A program made the translations under genes and the position numbers. From Artocarpus heterophyllus (Eukaryota; Streptophyta; Magnoliopsida; Rosales; Moraceae), in NCBI GenBank assembly GCA_025403435.1, contig CM046341.1:16091914-16155913 (forward strand): a stretch of 64,000 bases of DNA, given 5' to 3'. The notes beneath the pieces were generated by a model. It did not search any database. It was not told the DNA's origin and saw only the letters and a program-made list of their open reading frames with translations. This document shows, one piece after another, positions 10,893 to 22,531 of this stretch (positions within the stretch are counted from its first letter, which is position 1; each line of letters starts with the position of its first letter).

Positions 10893-12369
10893 GTGATAAC
10901 ACCTTAAAATGTTTCTTTTTAAACAACAGACATTTGTAGTATAGAAAAGTTGTCGTATCTATAAGGAGGTAAAAATTTATAACTCGGGAGATTGATAAAT
11001 ATAAACATTCAAAAAGACAAGCGGACTTTCAAAACAAAGTTTAAAATAAAAGAAATATTTTTTTGAGATTTTTTAATCAAAATTTAAAGCATAAAATTAA
11101 AGCAATAAAGCTTAGAGAATCTCTTGTATGTTTCGCAACTGGTATGAAATTTTAACTCTAATTAATAATTATCTGAAGCATTTAATTTATTGTATCCTTT
11201 CTCGTTAATTGCAAGCACTTTTACTACTTTTATAAGTCAACCGAGAGCGACAATATAGTAAGCCATAATGTAGTAAGAGTTTTTCTATAAAAATAGCAAA
11301 ATAATACTCTCTCACTAATGATTAGGTGCACTAATTATGAAAATTATAACTGTTGTCACTACAATTATAATTAACATAATTTTAAGATAGAAAAAATAAT
11401 AACAAATCAAAATTATTATATTTTAATGGAATAAATTATTGCATTAATTTCGGCAGCACCTTGACTCATTAATTGATTTAAGAATACACTATGCCATCTT
11501 CTGTCGACAATAAATCAAGAATTACTAAGCATTTACTATGTCAGTCATGTTTATAATGCAGCAGAAATTCAACTTAATAAATGAGCATGACTTTATTATT
11601 GTTAATATTAATTATATAACACAATTAAATTACATAAAGAAAGCATGACTGAATTTATGCAAGAATTAGGCAGCATAATAACATTACCAATAATTATTAA
11701 AAAGATAGAAATATAATTTATTTTATAAAATATAAGCATTTCAACACAGATATAGAGATAAAATTTATACCAAAGTACTATACATGTAAGATCATCTCTC
11801 TGCCTCACCAAACTATCTACACTATTTTAGGTATTATTTTATTATTTTTATCCAAGTGGATACTAAAGAAAAGAAAAACAAAGAAAGAGATAAAGGAAGC
11901 TTGGGGCCAAAAGGCCTGTTGAGGGGGTGAAGAATCGGGGAACTCTCCCTCAGTATTTATAGGCCTAAAAAAAACACTAATAATTTTTTTTACTGTAGCA
12001 TTCGTTGGAAAAAAATTCAGATCATCATTATATTTTTCTCAATTTTTCAACGCGAGATTCTTCCCTGGGGAGTGCAAATTTTCGTTTGGAATCAACTACT
12101 GCACGGTGGCTATCAACATCAAAACAACGAAATCTAGAGCGTTGAAGCTGCAATTGGATAGTTGAGAGAGAAGAGAAGAAATGGGCCCAGTGAGACCGCG
12201 TGTCCCACAATTGGTGACCATCCAATTAATCGGAGTAATCGCATCTAACGGCTGACAGGAGGCGCTCTGTGTACATGCCCGCACAGGATCCGATGCGATT
12301 GAGATTCCCTCTAACTCAGCTGCGGCTCGTTGGCTCGTGAGTTGCATGCTCGAATTGTAGAGTAACACC
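10893..12369 (-). repeat. LTR-like block with TATA box, minus orientation
   Basis: The block has possible ends TGTTACTCTAC (right, minus strand) and GGTGTTATCA (left), that is TG...CA. It carries a TATAAATACTG promoter-like element on the minus strand near 11957-11947, followed by the GGCCTTTTGGCC phrase shared with 10780-10812. The gag scrap at 9365-10020 lies in the right direction to belong to it, but no clean primer-binding site or target duplication was found. Confidence 0.4.
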
Positions 12370-13654
12370 TGGCTTTCACTTCTGGAACTCGAATCTTTTG
12401 ACTCTTTTAGTGCATTTGATGCCAGATTTTACCCAATATGATGTCATTTTCTCCCTTTTTCCTCCATATTTTAAATCTAAAATAAACAAACCAAAATTAA
12501 TTATTTTACAAACATTTTAAGACTAAAAAAAATCACACAATAATATTTTTTTAGTTTTGATTATTTACAAACTAAACACATATTTAACAAATTGAAACAA
12601 CTCTAAAAATTACCAAAAATATAATTAAACATAAAAACACACTGAAAATACTTTTTTAAACATATTTATACACTAAGACACAAAAATACTTATTAATACA
12701 AAAATGCTATTGATTAAAGGATTTAATGAGAAATAAAAGCATAAATAAATGATTTAAGTCTTAGAAAATGTACACTTTTATAGTCTCATCACTTGTCATC
12801 TAGTAACATGGAGTTATGCCATTGAAATTACTTGAAATAAATCATAACATTGGTTAAACTTACAAAATAAGGGAAAAAAAGAGTCCATCGATTGTTAATT
12901 AAGAGAAAAAAATTGATAAAATCTCAAATCCAAAATAACAAAAAGGAGTCTTCATATAATTGTGTTTCCCCAATCACTTCAAAACAACACTTATATTAAA
13001 GTTGCTGAATACACAAATACTTGGACACAGAACCAAAAAAAAAAAAAGAAAGCTTCAGGCCAAAATACACATAGTAACAAAAGATTGCTACATATTTCTG
13101 TCACTTTCTCATCCACATGGCATTAAAAATACTTCAAGTAATAAATTCTTGAATAATGCCTTTGCTCGGCTAGTACTGACCATTTTTTTTGCACCCATCT
13201 TGAATCGAAGACTAGTATTGACCATTTTCCTTGCACACATCTTGAAACAAGGAACTTTTCGTGCCTGTACAACTAAAGTTGGAAGTGAACAATTAGTACC
13301 ATGAAAAAAAAATAGATGGAGATGGATCCAAATGTGTTACTCATTGCCACTGTTTGTTGGGTTGATATTGGTGGCCTTGGTTGAGCGGAAACCAATGTAA
13401 CTTCTGTCTATGTCTACACAATTTTAACAATTGAAGTGAATAATAAGGTAAACCATAAGGGAAAAATGATACAAATGTGTTAATACCACTACCATAGTTT
13501 GTTATGTTAATCTTGGTTGGCTTGGTTGAGCTGGTATTGTTATAGCTTGATTCTTCTTTTTTAATTGAGCCTATAATAAATAAAGGATGTGAAGTCAAAA
13601 TCGTAACATATAAATTCCCCAATTAGATTAAAATTGAAAGGATAAAAAATAGAT
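12370..13654. other. No gene recognised; AT-rich
   Basis: AT-rich spacer. An imperfect direct duplication of about 45 bases occurs at 13169-13253 (ACTGACCATTTT ... CATCTTGAA repeated). The ORF 12960-13304 has no recognisable domain. 13341-13654 is probably the 3' side of the MULE that follows. Confidence 0.5.
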
Positions 13655-15821
13655 TATACCCACTTTGCAGCTTCTTCCCACCTAATACAACTTCTAATGT
13701 TGTGTCCCTCTTGACCACATTTGCTACATTTAAGTTTGACAAACCCCCTTTTCATTTTAGTTCCATTTTTTAGGGACCAACTCGTCATGTTCAAGCCTCC
13801 TCACTTTCTTGGGCCTCCCTGCTTGCCTCTTATATTCAGGCTTAGTTATAGGATGTTTGCACTTTGGGGCCAATCCTCCTTATTCCTAATGGAGAAAATT
13901 TGCTGGTTGTAAGTCCTTAGACACATCTCTTTCTTGTAAGAGTCATCAACATACTCTTCTGGGTCTTGATATCTATCCCAAATACAGACAATGGCATGAG
14001 CACACGGAATGCCTAAGAAGTCCCACTTGCGACATGAACAAGGCCTTGCCTTTAAAGTCCACAATGAAATTGCTTCCTTAAAAGGTTGTCACCTGGTAAT
14101 TAAAATCACCAACCCACTCTACTCTGAAGTCTCTTGATCCCACCTTTGTCTGCTCCACAATGTTAAAAATCCGTGGCCCAATATTAGTACACCAATTATT
14201 AACTGCTAAGCGTTGCTTACCGAACCTCTGCAAAATATACGTTCTTGTCATTTCGAGGCAGGTTAAAATACCTTTGGTACCATTGAAATGCTCACAAAGG
14301 TTATCCAAAATAATATTACATTTTGGAGTTGTTCTAAAAAAAGCTCGACACCAATATTTTGGTTCTTTTTTCATTAGCCACTCATAAGCCTTTTGGCCTC
14401 CTGTTTTATCTCCTCCATATACCTTTCGAATCTTGCCTCAGTGCATGACTTTGCTGTTATCATCATTTTATCTTTTAAAAGATTGCCCTTTAAAATTTTT
14501 TGTAAAATTACCCTGAAGGTGTCTTGCACAATGCCTATGCTCGACTTCAGGTTCACCATCTGCCCATAAGAACTTCAATGATTCAATTAGGCTCTTTTGT
14601 TTTTCTGTTATGAATTTCCAACGGAAAGGATTCTTAATTTTTAAATCATCTCGAAGTATGTCCAAAAACCATGACCACGTCTCTCTTGTCTTTGACTCCA
14701 CTATGAAAAAGCAATAGGAAACATTGAGTTATTGGCATCTATTCCGACAGCAATGAAAAGTTGTCCTGGATGTGGTCCTTTTATATGACAACCATCAAGT
14801 CCAATTACAGGCTCGAGAAACTCTTGTTTGCATGCCGTGTAGCAAATGTAAATTCGCTTGAATCTCTGGCACACCCTTGGGCCCTAAATCCGTGTAGAAC
14901 TTCACTGTAGACTCCGCATTAGATCTTTTAATCTCCTCTGCATAATCCCAAAGTGAAGCAAGTCGTTCTTCATATTACCCTTCAATCTTAGTAGGTGCTA
15001 GGTCCCTTGCTCGATATACTTTCATCTGGGACACTTCAACTATTTGTTTTCGATGAATCGTAGAAATGAACTATGCCACATCCAACTTTGAACCAGGTCC
15101 TCGGCATGCAATAGATAGGCATTTGGAAGTCACAAAACGGTTGGTGTTTTGTCTTGCAGACCGATGCTCCCCATTATTCGTCTTCACCACAAATGTGTTT
15201 GTATCACCAAATTTGGAGGCAAAGGAAACCCATAAGCACCTAATCCCTTTGCACTGGGCCCTTATCCTATGTGGATCATTTTTTTAAAGTAAATGTCTTT
15301 GCAGTTTGAATAGAGTGCTCTCTTATGGCTTACAAAAAACTTCACATTCTTCATGTTTGTTTCAGGCCTCAACACATGTAACTCCAGTATTATCTTTTAC
15401 ATGGTTTTTCTCCTAGTCATCTCCATACTATCTCCTTTATCAGTGACCCCCACGCCCTCTCCATCTACTTCTTTGTCTTCATCTTCAAAGTCAGACCATG
15501 GAGAACATGTCATTACCATCTATTTCGATGTCGAAGCCATCAATCACCATCATCTTTAATGACTTGCCCTTTGCCTCTGTTCTTATTGTCTACTCCCATC
15601 TTTTCAAAAATGTCAGGAACTACAATCTCGTCCTCTAACTGCTCAAAGTCACTATCTTTCAATGTTGGATCATAAGGTAAATCATCATTATCTGAATCAC
15701 CATTTTTTTGGGACTCTGTCTCCTCATCAATTGAACCTTTATCCTTATCAACACCCTCTTTAACATTGAAAGAAGCCTGACTTTCTATCATTTTCACCCT
15801 AGTCGACCGATCACAATACAC
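13655..15821 (-). pseudogene. Mutator-like (MULE) transposase 1, degenerate
   Basis: Reads right to left. The acidic N-terminal region is at 15821-15540. The catalytic-core start is near 14810 (GLDGCHIKGPH, first acidic residue). The second core segment is 14701-14520, where the usual D of the SDKQK motif is E (FITEKQKSLIE), followed by RHCARHLQGNF. A helical block (ARFERYMEEIK) lies near 14430. A further transposase region is 14374-14078 and a SWIM zinc finger is 14064-13930 (CSCRKWDFLGIPCAHA). A basic GRPKK patch is near 13820, and an intact CX2CX4HX4C zinc knuckle is at 13728-13687 (CSKCGQEGHNIRSC). Frames change at least four times, so the gene is dead. Element ends were not identified. 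Confidence 0.85.
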
Positions 15822-16944
15822 ACCTGCACCTTGATAGCTTCAAACAAGGCTTTAACAAATTTAACAGCCTCTCATCTGTCTTTACACATTACATATCAGT
15901 CTTGCAAGGTACTTTGAGATATTACACAGTCCCTGTTAAATGTCCTAATTTCTTGACAACAATATCATCAATCTCCAAAATTAAAGACTCATCCATATGA
16001 CAATCACTAACAAAATAAACCGACCCACCACTGTACTGCAAACTCCGATCATTTTGAACTATCTCACCACCCTGCCATAAATTCATGCTAAAGATAGTGG
16101 ATGCCTGATCTGAACAAATATTAAAACAAAAATAAATAGTAAACTAACACAAGCAGTAGTAAAACAACATTAATTAAAATAGTTTAATTTTTTTAAACAA
16201 AATTTAAATTATACCTAAAACATATGTAGTTACTAAACTAACATGAATTAACAGTTAACGAAAAAAAACATATAGCTCCACGACACTGTAATTGAAAAGC
16301 CATCCCATTTGGAAAAAATGGTTTTTAAAAGTAACTAAACTAACATCAATAAAAAATTTAAACTAACTAAACTAGCGTTAATGAATGAAAAAACCCACTT
16401 TAGGCTTTAGAAACAGTTTTTATTTATTAACTTTGTCTTGTTCCACGCCTTCAGAGGAAAGAAGTAACTTTCCGATGGATTTAGAGGAAAGAAGGGAAAA
16501 AAAGAATCCCATGCCAAAATTTCAATAAAATATTGTGATTCTTTTTCGTGGAAAGTTCAAACAACACACTACCTCATAAGAACAATAAAGATAAGAAACA
16601 AAAATTTGTGGTCCCTTCTAAACAGCTTTCATGCAAAGCATTTATATTACTTTACATAATATACCTAGTCATGTGGAATTTTAAGTTGCATCTCCATGTT
16701 AAGTGTTCGGGTTTTGCAAGAAAACCCTTGATTTAAATTCTTGAGTTCTACATAACGTAATTAATCTAGTGCTTAACTATCGAACCGAAGTCTTGTACAA
16801 AAAAAAAATGTATAGACTTATCTAAAATCAATCATTTTCTTAGATTTTCATGTTCTCTCCTAAACATTTTTCGTAATTCTTACAAAAACCTACACTTCTA
16901 AATTCTGAACTTATATTTTGCTATGAACTTGATAGCTAGTCATG
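15822..16944. other. 5' side of MULE 1; no gene recognised
   Basis: AT-rich DNA that probably includes N-terminal remnants and leader of the MULE on the minus strand. The short ORF 16548-16736 has no recognisable domain. Confidence 0.4.
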
Positions 16945-17003
16945 GAAAAATCCTTAATTAATTATGCTTATTAATTTATGGATTTTAATTAATTAAGGAT
17001 TTT
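16945..17003. repeat. 18-bp perfect inverted repeat
   Basis: AAAAATCCTTAATTAATT and its reverse complement face each other across about 20 bases. The right arm is embedded in the first unit of the tandem duplication that follows. Confidence 0.7.
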
Positions 17004-17359
17004 TTCGGCCATTACAAATTATGTCTTATATTATCAACAGTTTTGTATACATCCCTTTAGATTATAGATTTATGTTAAATTCATACCTTTTTTTGTTCAA
17101 CATGAAATTTTGACCTAAGAACCCTTCTAATGCCCATATTGCCCTCCTATGATTATGATATGTTATTAATTTATGGATTTTAATTAATTAAGAATTTTTT
17201 CGGCCATTACAAATTATGTCTCATATTATCAACAGTTTTGTATACATACCTTTAGATTATAGATTTACGTTAAATTCATACCTTTTTTTTGTTCAACATG
17301 AAATTTTGACCTAAGAACCCTTCTAATGCCCATATTGCCCTCCTATGATTATGATATGT
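16969..17359. repeat. Tandem duplication, period 195 bp
   Basis: Two adjacent copies, nearly identical, run from TTATTAATTTATGGATTTTA to ATGATTATGATATGTTA. A related segment of about 100 bp lies inverted at 27300-27410. Confidence 0.85.
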
Positions 17360-17898
17360 TATACTTAAAACCAAGCACACCCAATACCTTTTTTCCACGA
17401 AAAAAATAATAAATAAAAGACTACCCAATGTCTTACGTGTTATGCTCCCTTAGATGGATGGGTTTTATTAAAGCTTTCTTAATTTTTTTTATTTTTTTAA
17501 ATAATCAAATAGAAAAGAAAATGATTATGAGGAGGAAGGAGCTTTTTTGTCTGTATTAATAATTGGATTTTTAAAGCTTTTTATAATTATTGGAATTTTA
17601 TAAATTATTACTTAAACAACAAATGCAAAAACAACTATAAATTGCGTAAAATTAAAGAGATAAGGGAAATGAGATACAAACGCTATTTATAGTGGTTTGA
17701 TAAAAATGCTTACGTCCATTATCAGCGAGCAAGACCTTCACTCAACTGCTTCCGTTCTTTTGACCATCTTTTCAGCACGATCACTCTAAGTATAATCCTT
17801 TCACTTTCTACTAGAGGCTCACCACAATCTCTTACAATACACCAATTTTATAGAGGTTGACTAATAAAAAATTTTCCCAATTTCTAAGGCTTGGTAAT

Positions 17899-19863
17899 TG
17901 TAACGCCCCTATGTGGGGGTTAACAGTTTTTAATGAGATAAAATAAAAATAAATAATAAAAGTAAAACCTTAAAAATAAAATTTGCCCAGGACTTAAATG
18001 AAAACTCTCAACTCAAAAATAAAAATATAAACGACAAATAAACCACAGTTTTAATGTAGCACCTTAAATTTAATAATATAAACTGTTGTCATCATCATTT
18101 TAACCCTCAACACATTGTAATACAGTCACAGAAAGTAACAATTGATGCTTACATTATCATGAAGAACATTCTCAACAATTGAAGCAGTCCCAATGTAATA
18201 TAGCTACATCACTTCCTCAACTATATTTCTCGTAGCCACCTCACACTTAGTGAGTCCTGAAAAGATATAAACATAAGGGAATGAGCAACACTATGCTCAG
18301 TAGAGAAAGCCATTACTCACCTCTATCATTACCACATTAAAATCTGCATGGTTAGTAAGTTACATCATATTCCAGATTATGAGGTTTATTATGAGCACAT
18401 CTTATGGATACCGTAGTTAATCGTTACCAAGTGTCATAATTACACATTTATACAAATATTACCAATCATCATTGTTCCTAGGTATCCATGTTAAATTGAG
18501 TATCACTCAACTCATCGAAACCCAAATGGGCGCACTTGATCACCCTATAAACATTCCAAGGGTGTTCCGGTGAGGGGACATCAAGCCCCGAGTCCTCACC
18601 AAATCGATTCCTGTACAGTGTGTTCTGGGACTTTCAACCCAAGGAAGCATCATCGCCTTCCCCCTATTTTACCTTTTAGGGTATTCATGCCCAAGGACGT
18701 AACCGTCGCCCTCTTCATGTCTCACAATTTCTCTATATTGAATCATTATTAATAGAGTTAGTTTTCCTAACCATGCTTCTCAATTTATAACATGTGTCAA
18801 TTCATTATGTTCCTCGCCGTACAATACAAGACGAGTCCATGTCATAGTTTCATATGTGATACTCATATAATATCAGTTCAACATAGATATAAATATAGTG
18901 CGACAAAACAATCAATTTTAATTCTATAAAAACCTCACAAAAGATGAGTAATAGAATCCCTACCTTTCAAGCTTATCAACAATCTTTTAATCCTGGAATC
19001 AATTAACGTTAGCTCCATACTCCCTTGATCCTAAGGCGTGCATAAGGACAATTAAAACTAAAGCACAACATACAACTACATTCATAAAATTCATTTTAAT
19101 TTAATCTTAGAATTTCAAGAAATAACCACTGCCCATAGAGGTATTACAAAGTTTAACAATATAAATTTTCTGTCTAGGGCATATACACTTAGACTTCATA
19201 CATATGCTCCAAAATAGCAACAAATATATACTTAGGTTTAAGAACGCAAATTTGAATAATCCTTTAGTATAAAAGAAAATTTATAAATGAAAGACTAAAT
19301 TTGTTCATAAGATTCTAACCTCGGATTATGGTTAGTTGGAAGCTTGAAATGGCTTCAAAACAGGTTCCTTTACTTCGGTATGACTGAAATTCTTGCTCAA
19401 ATGGAGGTGATGGTGGCTGATTTTTATGGCTGCCTTGAAGAAGTTCTCTAAGTATTTTGCTTCAGCAAAGAAATGAGAAGAAGAGTGTGGGAACCGTGGA
19501 AGAGAAAGGAAGAAAAGATGAAGTCTTTGAAGAGAAGTGATGGAAACAATTATAGAGGAGACATGTTGAAGCATGTCACGGAGAAAATAAAGAAAATGAG
19601 GGTCAAGAGTAGTTGGAAAAGATATCCTTATGTCTCATCTAAAGACTTTAACACATATAATGCCAATATGACATTTTTGAGATTTATTAGAAGTTCTAAG
19701 ACTTTTTAGTAATCATACTAAATAAATATAGGAGAATTTTAGAAAACTTAAAAATAGATAAAAATAAATATTATAAAATAAATTTAAATGAAGCAATTTT
19801 TTTTATACATTAAAAATTAATTTAATTACCTCAATACCCGTTAGGAGAATAACGGGTGTCACA
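17899..19863 (-). repeat. Nested gypsy-type solo LTR, TSD GTAAT
   Basis: Begins TGTAACGCCCC and ends GGGTGTCACA. GTAAT is duplicated exactly at 17894-17898 and 19864-19868. Its 1965-bp length, TG...CA ends and lack of any coding interior indicate a solo LTR left by LTR-LTR recombination. The phrase CTACTGAGCATAGTGTTGCTC on the minus strand suggests minus orientation. ORFs inside (19473-19709, 19332-19574) are not considered genes. Confidence 0.85.
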
Positions 19864-20204
19864 GTAATCTATCACTTAAAAGGATATGATTAACAATTTT
19901 TGGCTCACTCATAAGATAAACTCTCCAAATATAGATGAATACAACGTAAGGCTTATGTTGGAGGGTGTGAACAACTCTCAATAAAAAAATAGAATATGTA
20001 AGCTTAAGAATAGATAAAGAGTATGAATGCTTATTGTTAAAACAATATAAGAAATCTTGCAATTAATACTCAATTTTGAGCATAATGAATGGAGGGGTAT
20101 ACATATCCTCCAAGCACTCAATTATGGCCTAAAATAACATTTTTGAATCAAAATAGCCATTGCAAATGGAGTTCTAACGGTTAGAAAACTAGCCATTATA
20201 GACT

Positions 20205-20515
20205 CGTCGGTTGAGAATTTGATCCGACAGGCTGGGATTTGAAATTTCTTGAATTAAACTCCAAATGCTCATTTGACAGGTAGGCCGCTTGAGACCACCG
20301 GTAGGCCGGTCTTGTGAGTCCAATAGACCACCTGAAGCAAGAAACAAATTCTGCTTCTAAAACATTCCACCAGTAGACCGAAGCAGGCTTTCGATAGGCC
20401 AGTTGGCATATTCGACGGGCCGGCTTTCTTAAACAGGTAGGCTAATAGGAGGCTAGAAAATCTAGCTTCCTATCTTTTGTAATTGGCAAGCTGATCCAAA
20501 ATGGTCGGCAAGCCG
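20205..20515 (+). repeat. CGGCAGGCC-like motif cluster in LTR copy A
   Basis: Repeated units such as CCGACAGGCTGGG, CCGGTAGGCCGGTC, CGACGGGCCGGC and CGGCAAGCCGATCC occur at irregular spacing in an otherwise AT-rich LTR. Confidence 0.65.
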
Positions 20516-20590
20516 ATCCTACTGAACATGACCTCCTAAGATATGTTTCCAAAATGCAGTTTTTATGAAACTTTGTTCGAGTGATTTGTC

Positions 20591-20846
20591 TGCTTTTTAA
20601 GTGTGATTTTAAGTCTATATTTTATATTCAAAGTTCAAATATGAAAACATTTTGTAGATCAAAGCGTATTATGCAAAGATTTAAAACAATTATGAATGCT
20701 AATGTGTGTGCGTGTGTGTGCTTTTTAAGTGTGATTTTAAGTCCATATTTTATATTCAAAGTTCAAATATGAAAACATTTTGTAGATCAAAGCGTATTGT
20801 GCAAAGATTTAAAACAATTATGAATGCTAGTGTGTGTGTGATTTGA
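20591..20846. repeat. 128-bp tandem duplication within LTR copy A
   Basis: The stretch from TGCTTTTTAAGTGTGATT to the GT-rich run GTGTGTGTG occurs twice in tandem here but once in LTR copy B (23640-23765). The duplication therefore arose after the element inserted, or in one LTR only. Confidence 0.85.
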
Positions 20847-21559
20847 GCTTATAATAAACTAAGTAATTCAAGATTGTTGCTCACTTACATAAAAGGCTTA
20901 AAACCAAAATCAAATGATCTTCAAGTCTTCGTTAGTGCTTCTAATGCTTGATAGAGAATTCTTCCAATTATCTTGAGTTGCTAATTCTTCTTCACAAAAT
21001 AGCTCTACACATTCAAAATAAATCATTAGTGATTAAGCAATAAATTGTTTGTTGTCATCAAAACAAAACTAAATATATCATTTGAAACCTTGGTGCCAAC
21101 AATCTCCTCCTTTTTGATAATGAGAAACAATTGATTGCTTTTGGTAAAGTAATGATTGAAATTTTTACTTGAAATAAAATAGCTCAAAAATTTCTGTCCA
21201 TATACTTTACCTTAAGCTTCCCTTGTACATCAGTCTAATCCTTGGAGTAGCAAAAATCTCCCTTCACTAGGATGCTCAAAACATAAAGCTCAAAACATGA
21301 TCAATTCATTTCAGCAAAAATCTTAAAGCAATCAATCTCACATTCTCTCCCCCTTTGGCTTCAACAAAAAGAGAAAATAAACTATATTAGACTAAAGCGA
21401 TGCTTTAACCAAAACTCTCAGGACATATTGCATCATATACTTACATCTCATAATCGAAATATCCAAAGTACAAATCATATACTAAAGCATCACTCTTAGA
21501 TTTTTATTTTTCAAATTTCAACTTCTTCTAAAAGAATAGAAATTTTTTTTAAGTATGAA

Positions 21560-22510
21560 ATTTCTAAGAGCAAGTTTTTCATAATCATCATGCAATTCAT
21601 CGAATACTCTAGATAATTCTTTAACATCAATATCATCACAATCATCATCAGAAGAGTTAAAAGTACTTACCTAATTATCGCCATTGTTGTCTATGACCTA
21701 GAAGCACGTGTTGGCGATTTCTCTTAGCTCCTTATCATTTGAATATTTTTCTTTGAGAATGGAAACTTTCAAGAAAATTTCCAGTTTCTTTTCCTTATCT
21801 TCTTCTTCTTTATTTTGCCTTCTCGAAATTTCACGGGTCATAACGGATCCAACTAGCTCTTCTTATGGTAGAGTTGATAAATATTTTTCTTCTTCCAAAG
21901 TCTTCCTCTTGACGTGTCATGAAGGAGGTAAGGATCTGTCAAGCTTTCTAACAAACTCGCGTGTTTGGAAAGTCCTACCATGTGAATTGAGACCATTAAC
22001 AATATCTACAAATCTAGTATACATTTCAACAATAGTCTTGTGTTCTTTCATTTTAAACATTTCACAGTTATGAAGGAGAAAATTTATTTTAGTTTCTTTT
22101 AACTTGATTCATTCCTTCATAAACTACTTCTAATGTGTGCCAAATATCTTGTGTAGATGTGTATGATGTTGATTCTAATAAACTTATTTCTATGTAAAGC
22201 ACAATACAAAATATTTACAGCTTTGGCATTTAATGAGAATTTCTTTTTATCATCAATATTATATTCTTTAGGATCTTTTGGAACTAAAACACTGTTCACC
22301 TCTTTCGTTGGTTTATATGGACCATTTTCAAGAATATCACAAATATTATAATTAATAGACTACAAATAAATTGTTATTCTAGTTTTCTAATTATTGTAAT
22401 CATCCCCATTGAAGAAAGAAGGTCTAATCGTAGAATGACCTTCTATGTTTTAAAAATGTTAAGTAGCCATGCTTGAAGATTGTGAAATCTTTTTTAAAAA
22501 ATAAGATCAA
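21560..22510 (-). pseudogene. copia-type gag, frameshifted
   Basis: On the minus strand, 22350-22150 reads NGPYKPTKEVNS ... AKAVNILYCAL, then after a frame change DIWHTLEVVYEGMNQVK. After another frame change it reads ETKINFLLHNCEMFKMKE ... EMYTRFVDIVNGLNS (to about 21960). This is the UBN2-type gag domain common in plant copia elements. Glu/Lys-rich sequence follows down to about 21720. At least two frameshifts and one in-frame stop near 21935 break it. No zinc knuckle was found. Confidence 0.75.
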
Positions 22511-22517
22511 GCTTCCT

Positions 22518-22529
22518 GCTCTGATACCA
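22518..22529 (-). other. copia primer-binding site
   Basis: The minus strand reads TGGTATCAGAGC exactly, two bases inside the LTR end at 22532. This is complementary to the 3' end of the plant initiator tRNA-Met. Confidence 0.85.
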
Positions 22530-22531
22530 AT

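Larger units (their letters stand above)
17561..21101 (-). repeat. 3' LTR of the LTR-gag-LTR element (interrupted copy A)
   Basis: Matches the LTR at 22532-24018 in the same orientation. It lacks the 34 bases corresponding to 22532-22565, so its left end is truncated. It is split by a 1965-bp solo LTR (17899-19863). Its right end GCCAACA at 21101 is TGTTGGC on the minus strand and is preceded by a polypurine tract AAAAAGGAGGAGAT (21115-21102, minus). Confidence 0.82.
21102..22531 (-). mobile_element. Interior of an LTR-gag-LTR (TR-GAG-like) element, no pol
   Basis: Only 1430 bp separate the two LTRs. The minus strand holds a primer-binding site, a copia-type gag (see 21560-22510), an AT-rich non-coding tail and a polypurine tract. 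No protease, integrase, reverse transcriptase or RNase H motif was found. Non-autonomous elements of this architecture are known in plants as TR-GAG elements and would rely on enzymes from other copia elements. An internal deletion of an autonomous element is the alternative. Confidence 0.65.

Noticed and set aside
12960..13304. 114-codon plus-strand ORF
   Set aside because: No domain, low-complexity composition, contains the imperfect 45-base direct duplication; judged chance ORF.
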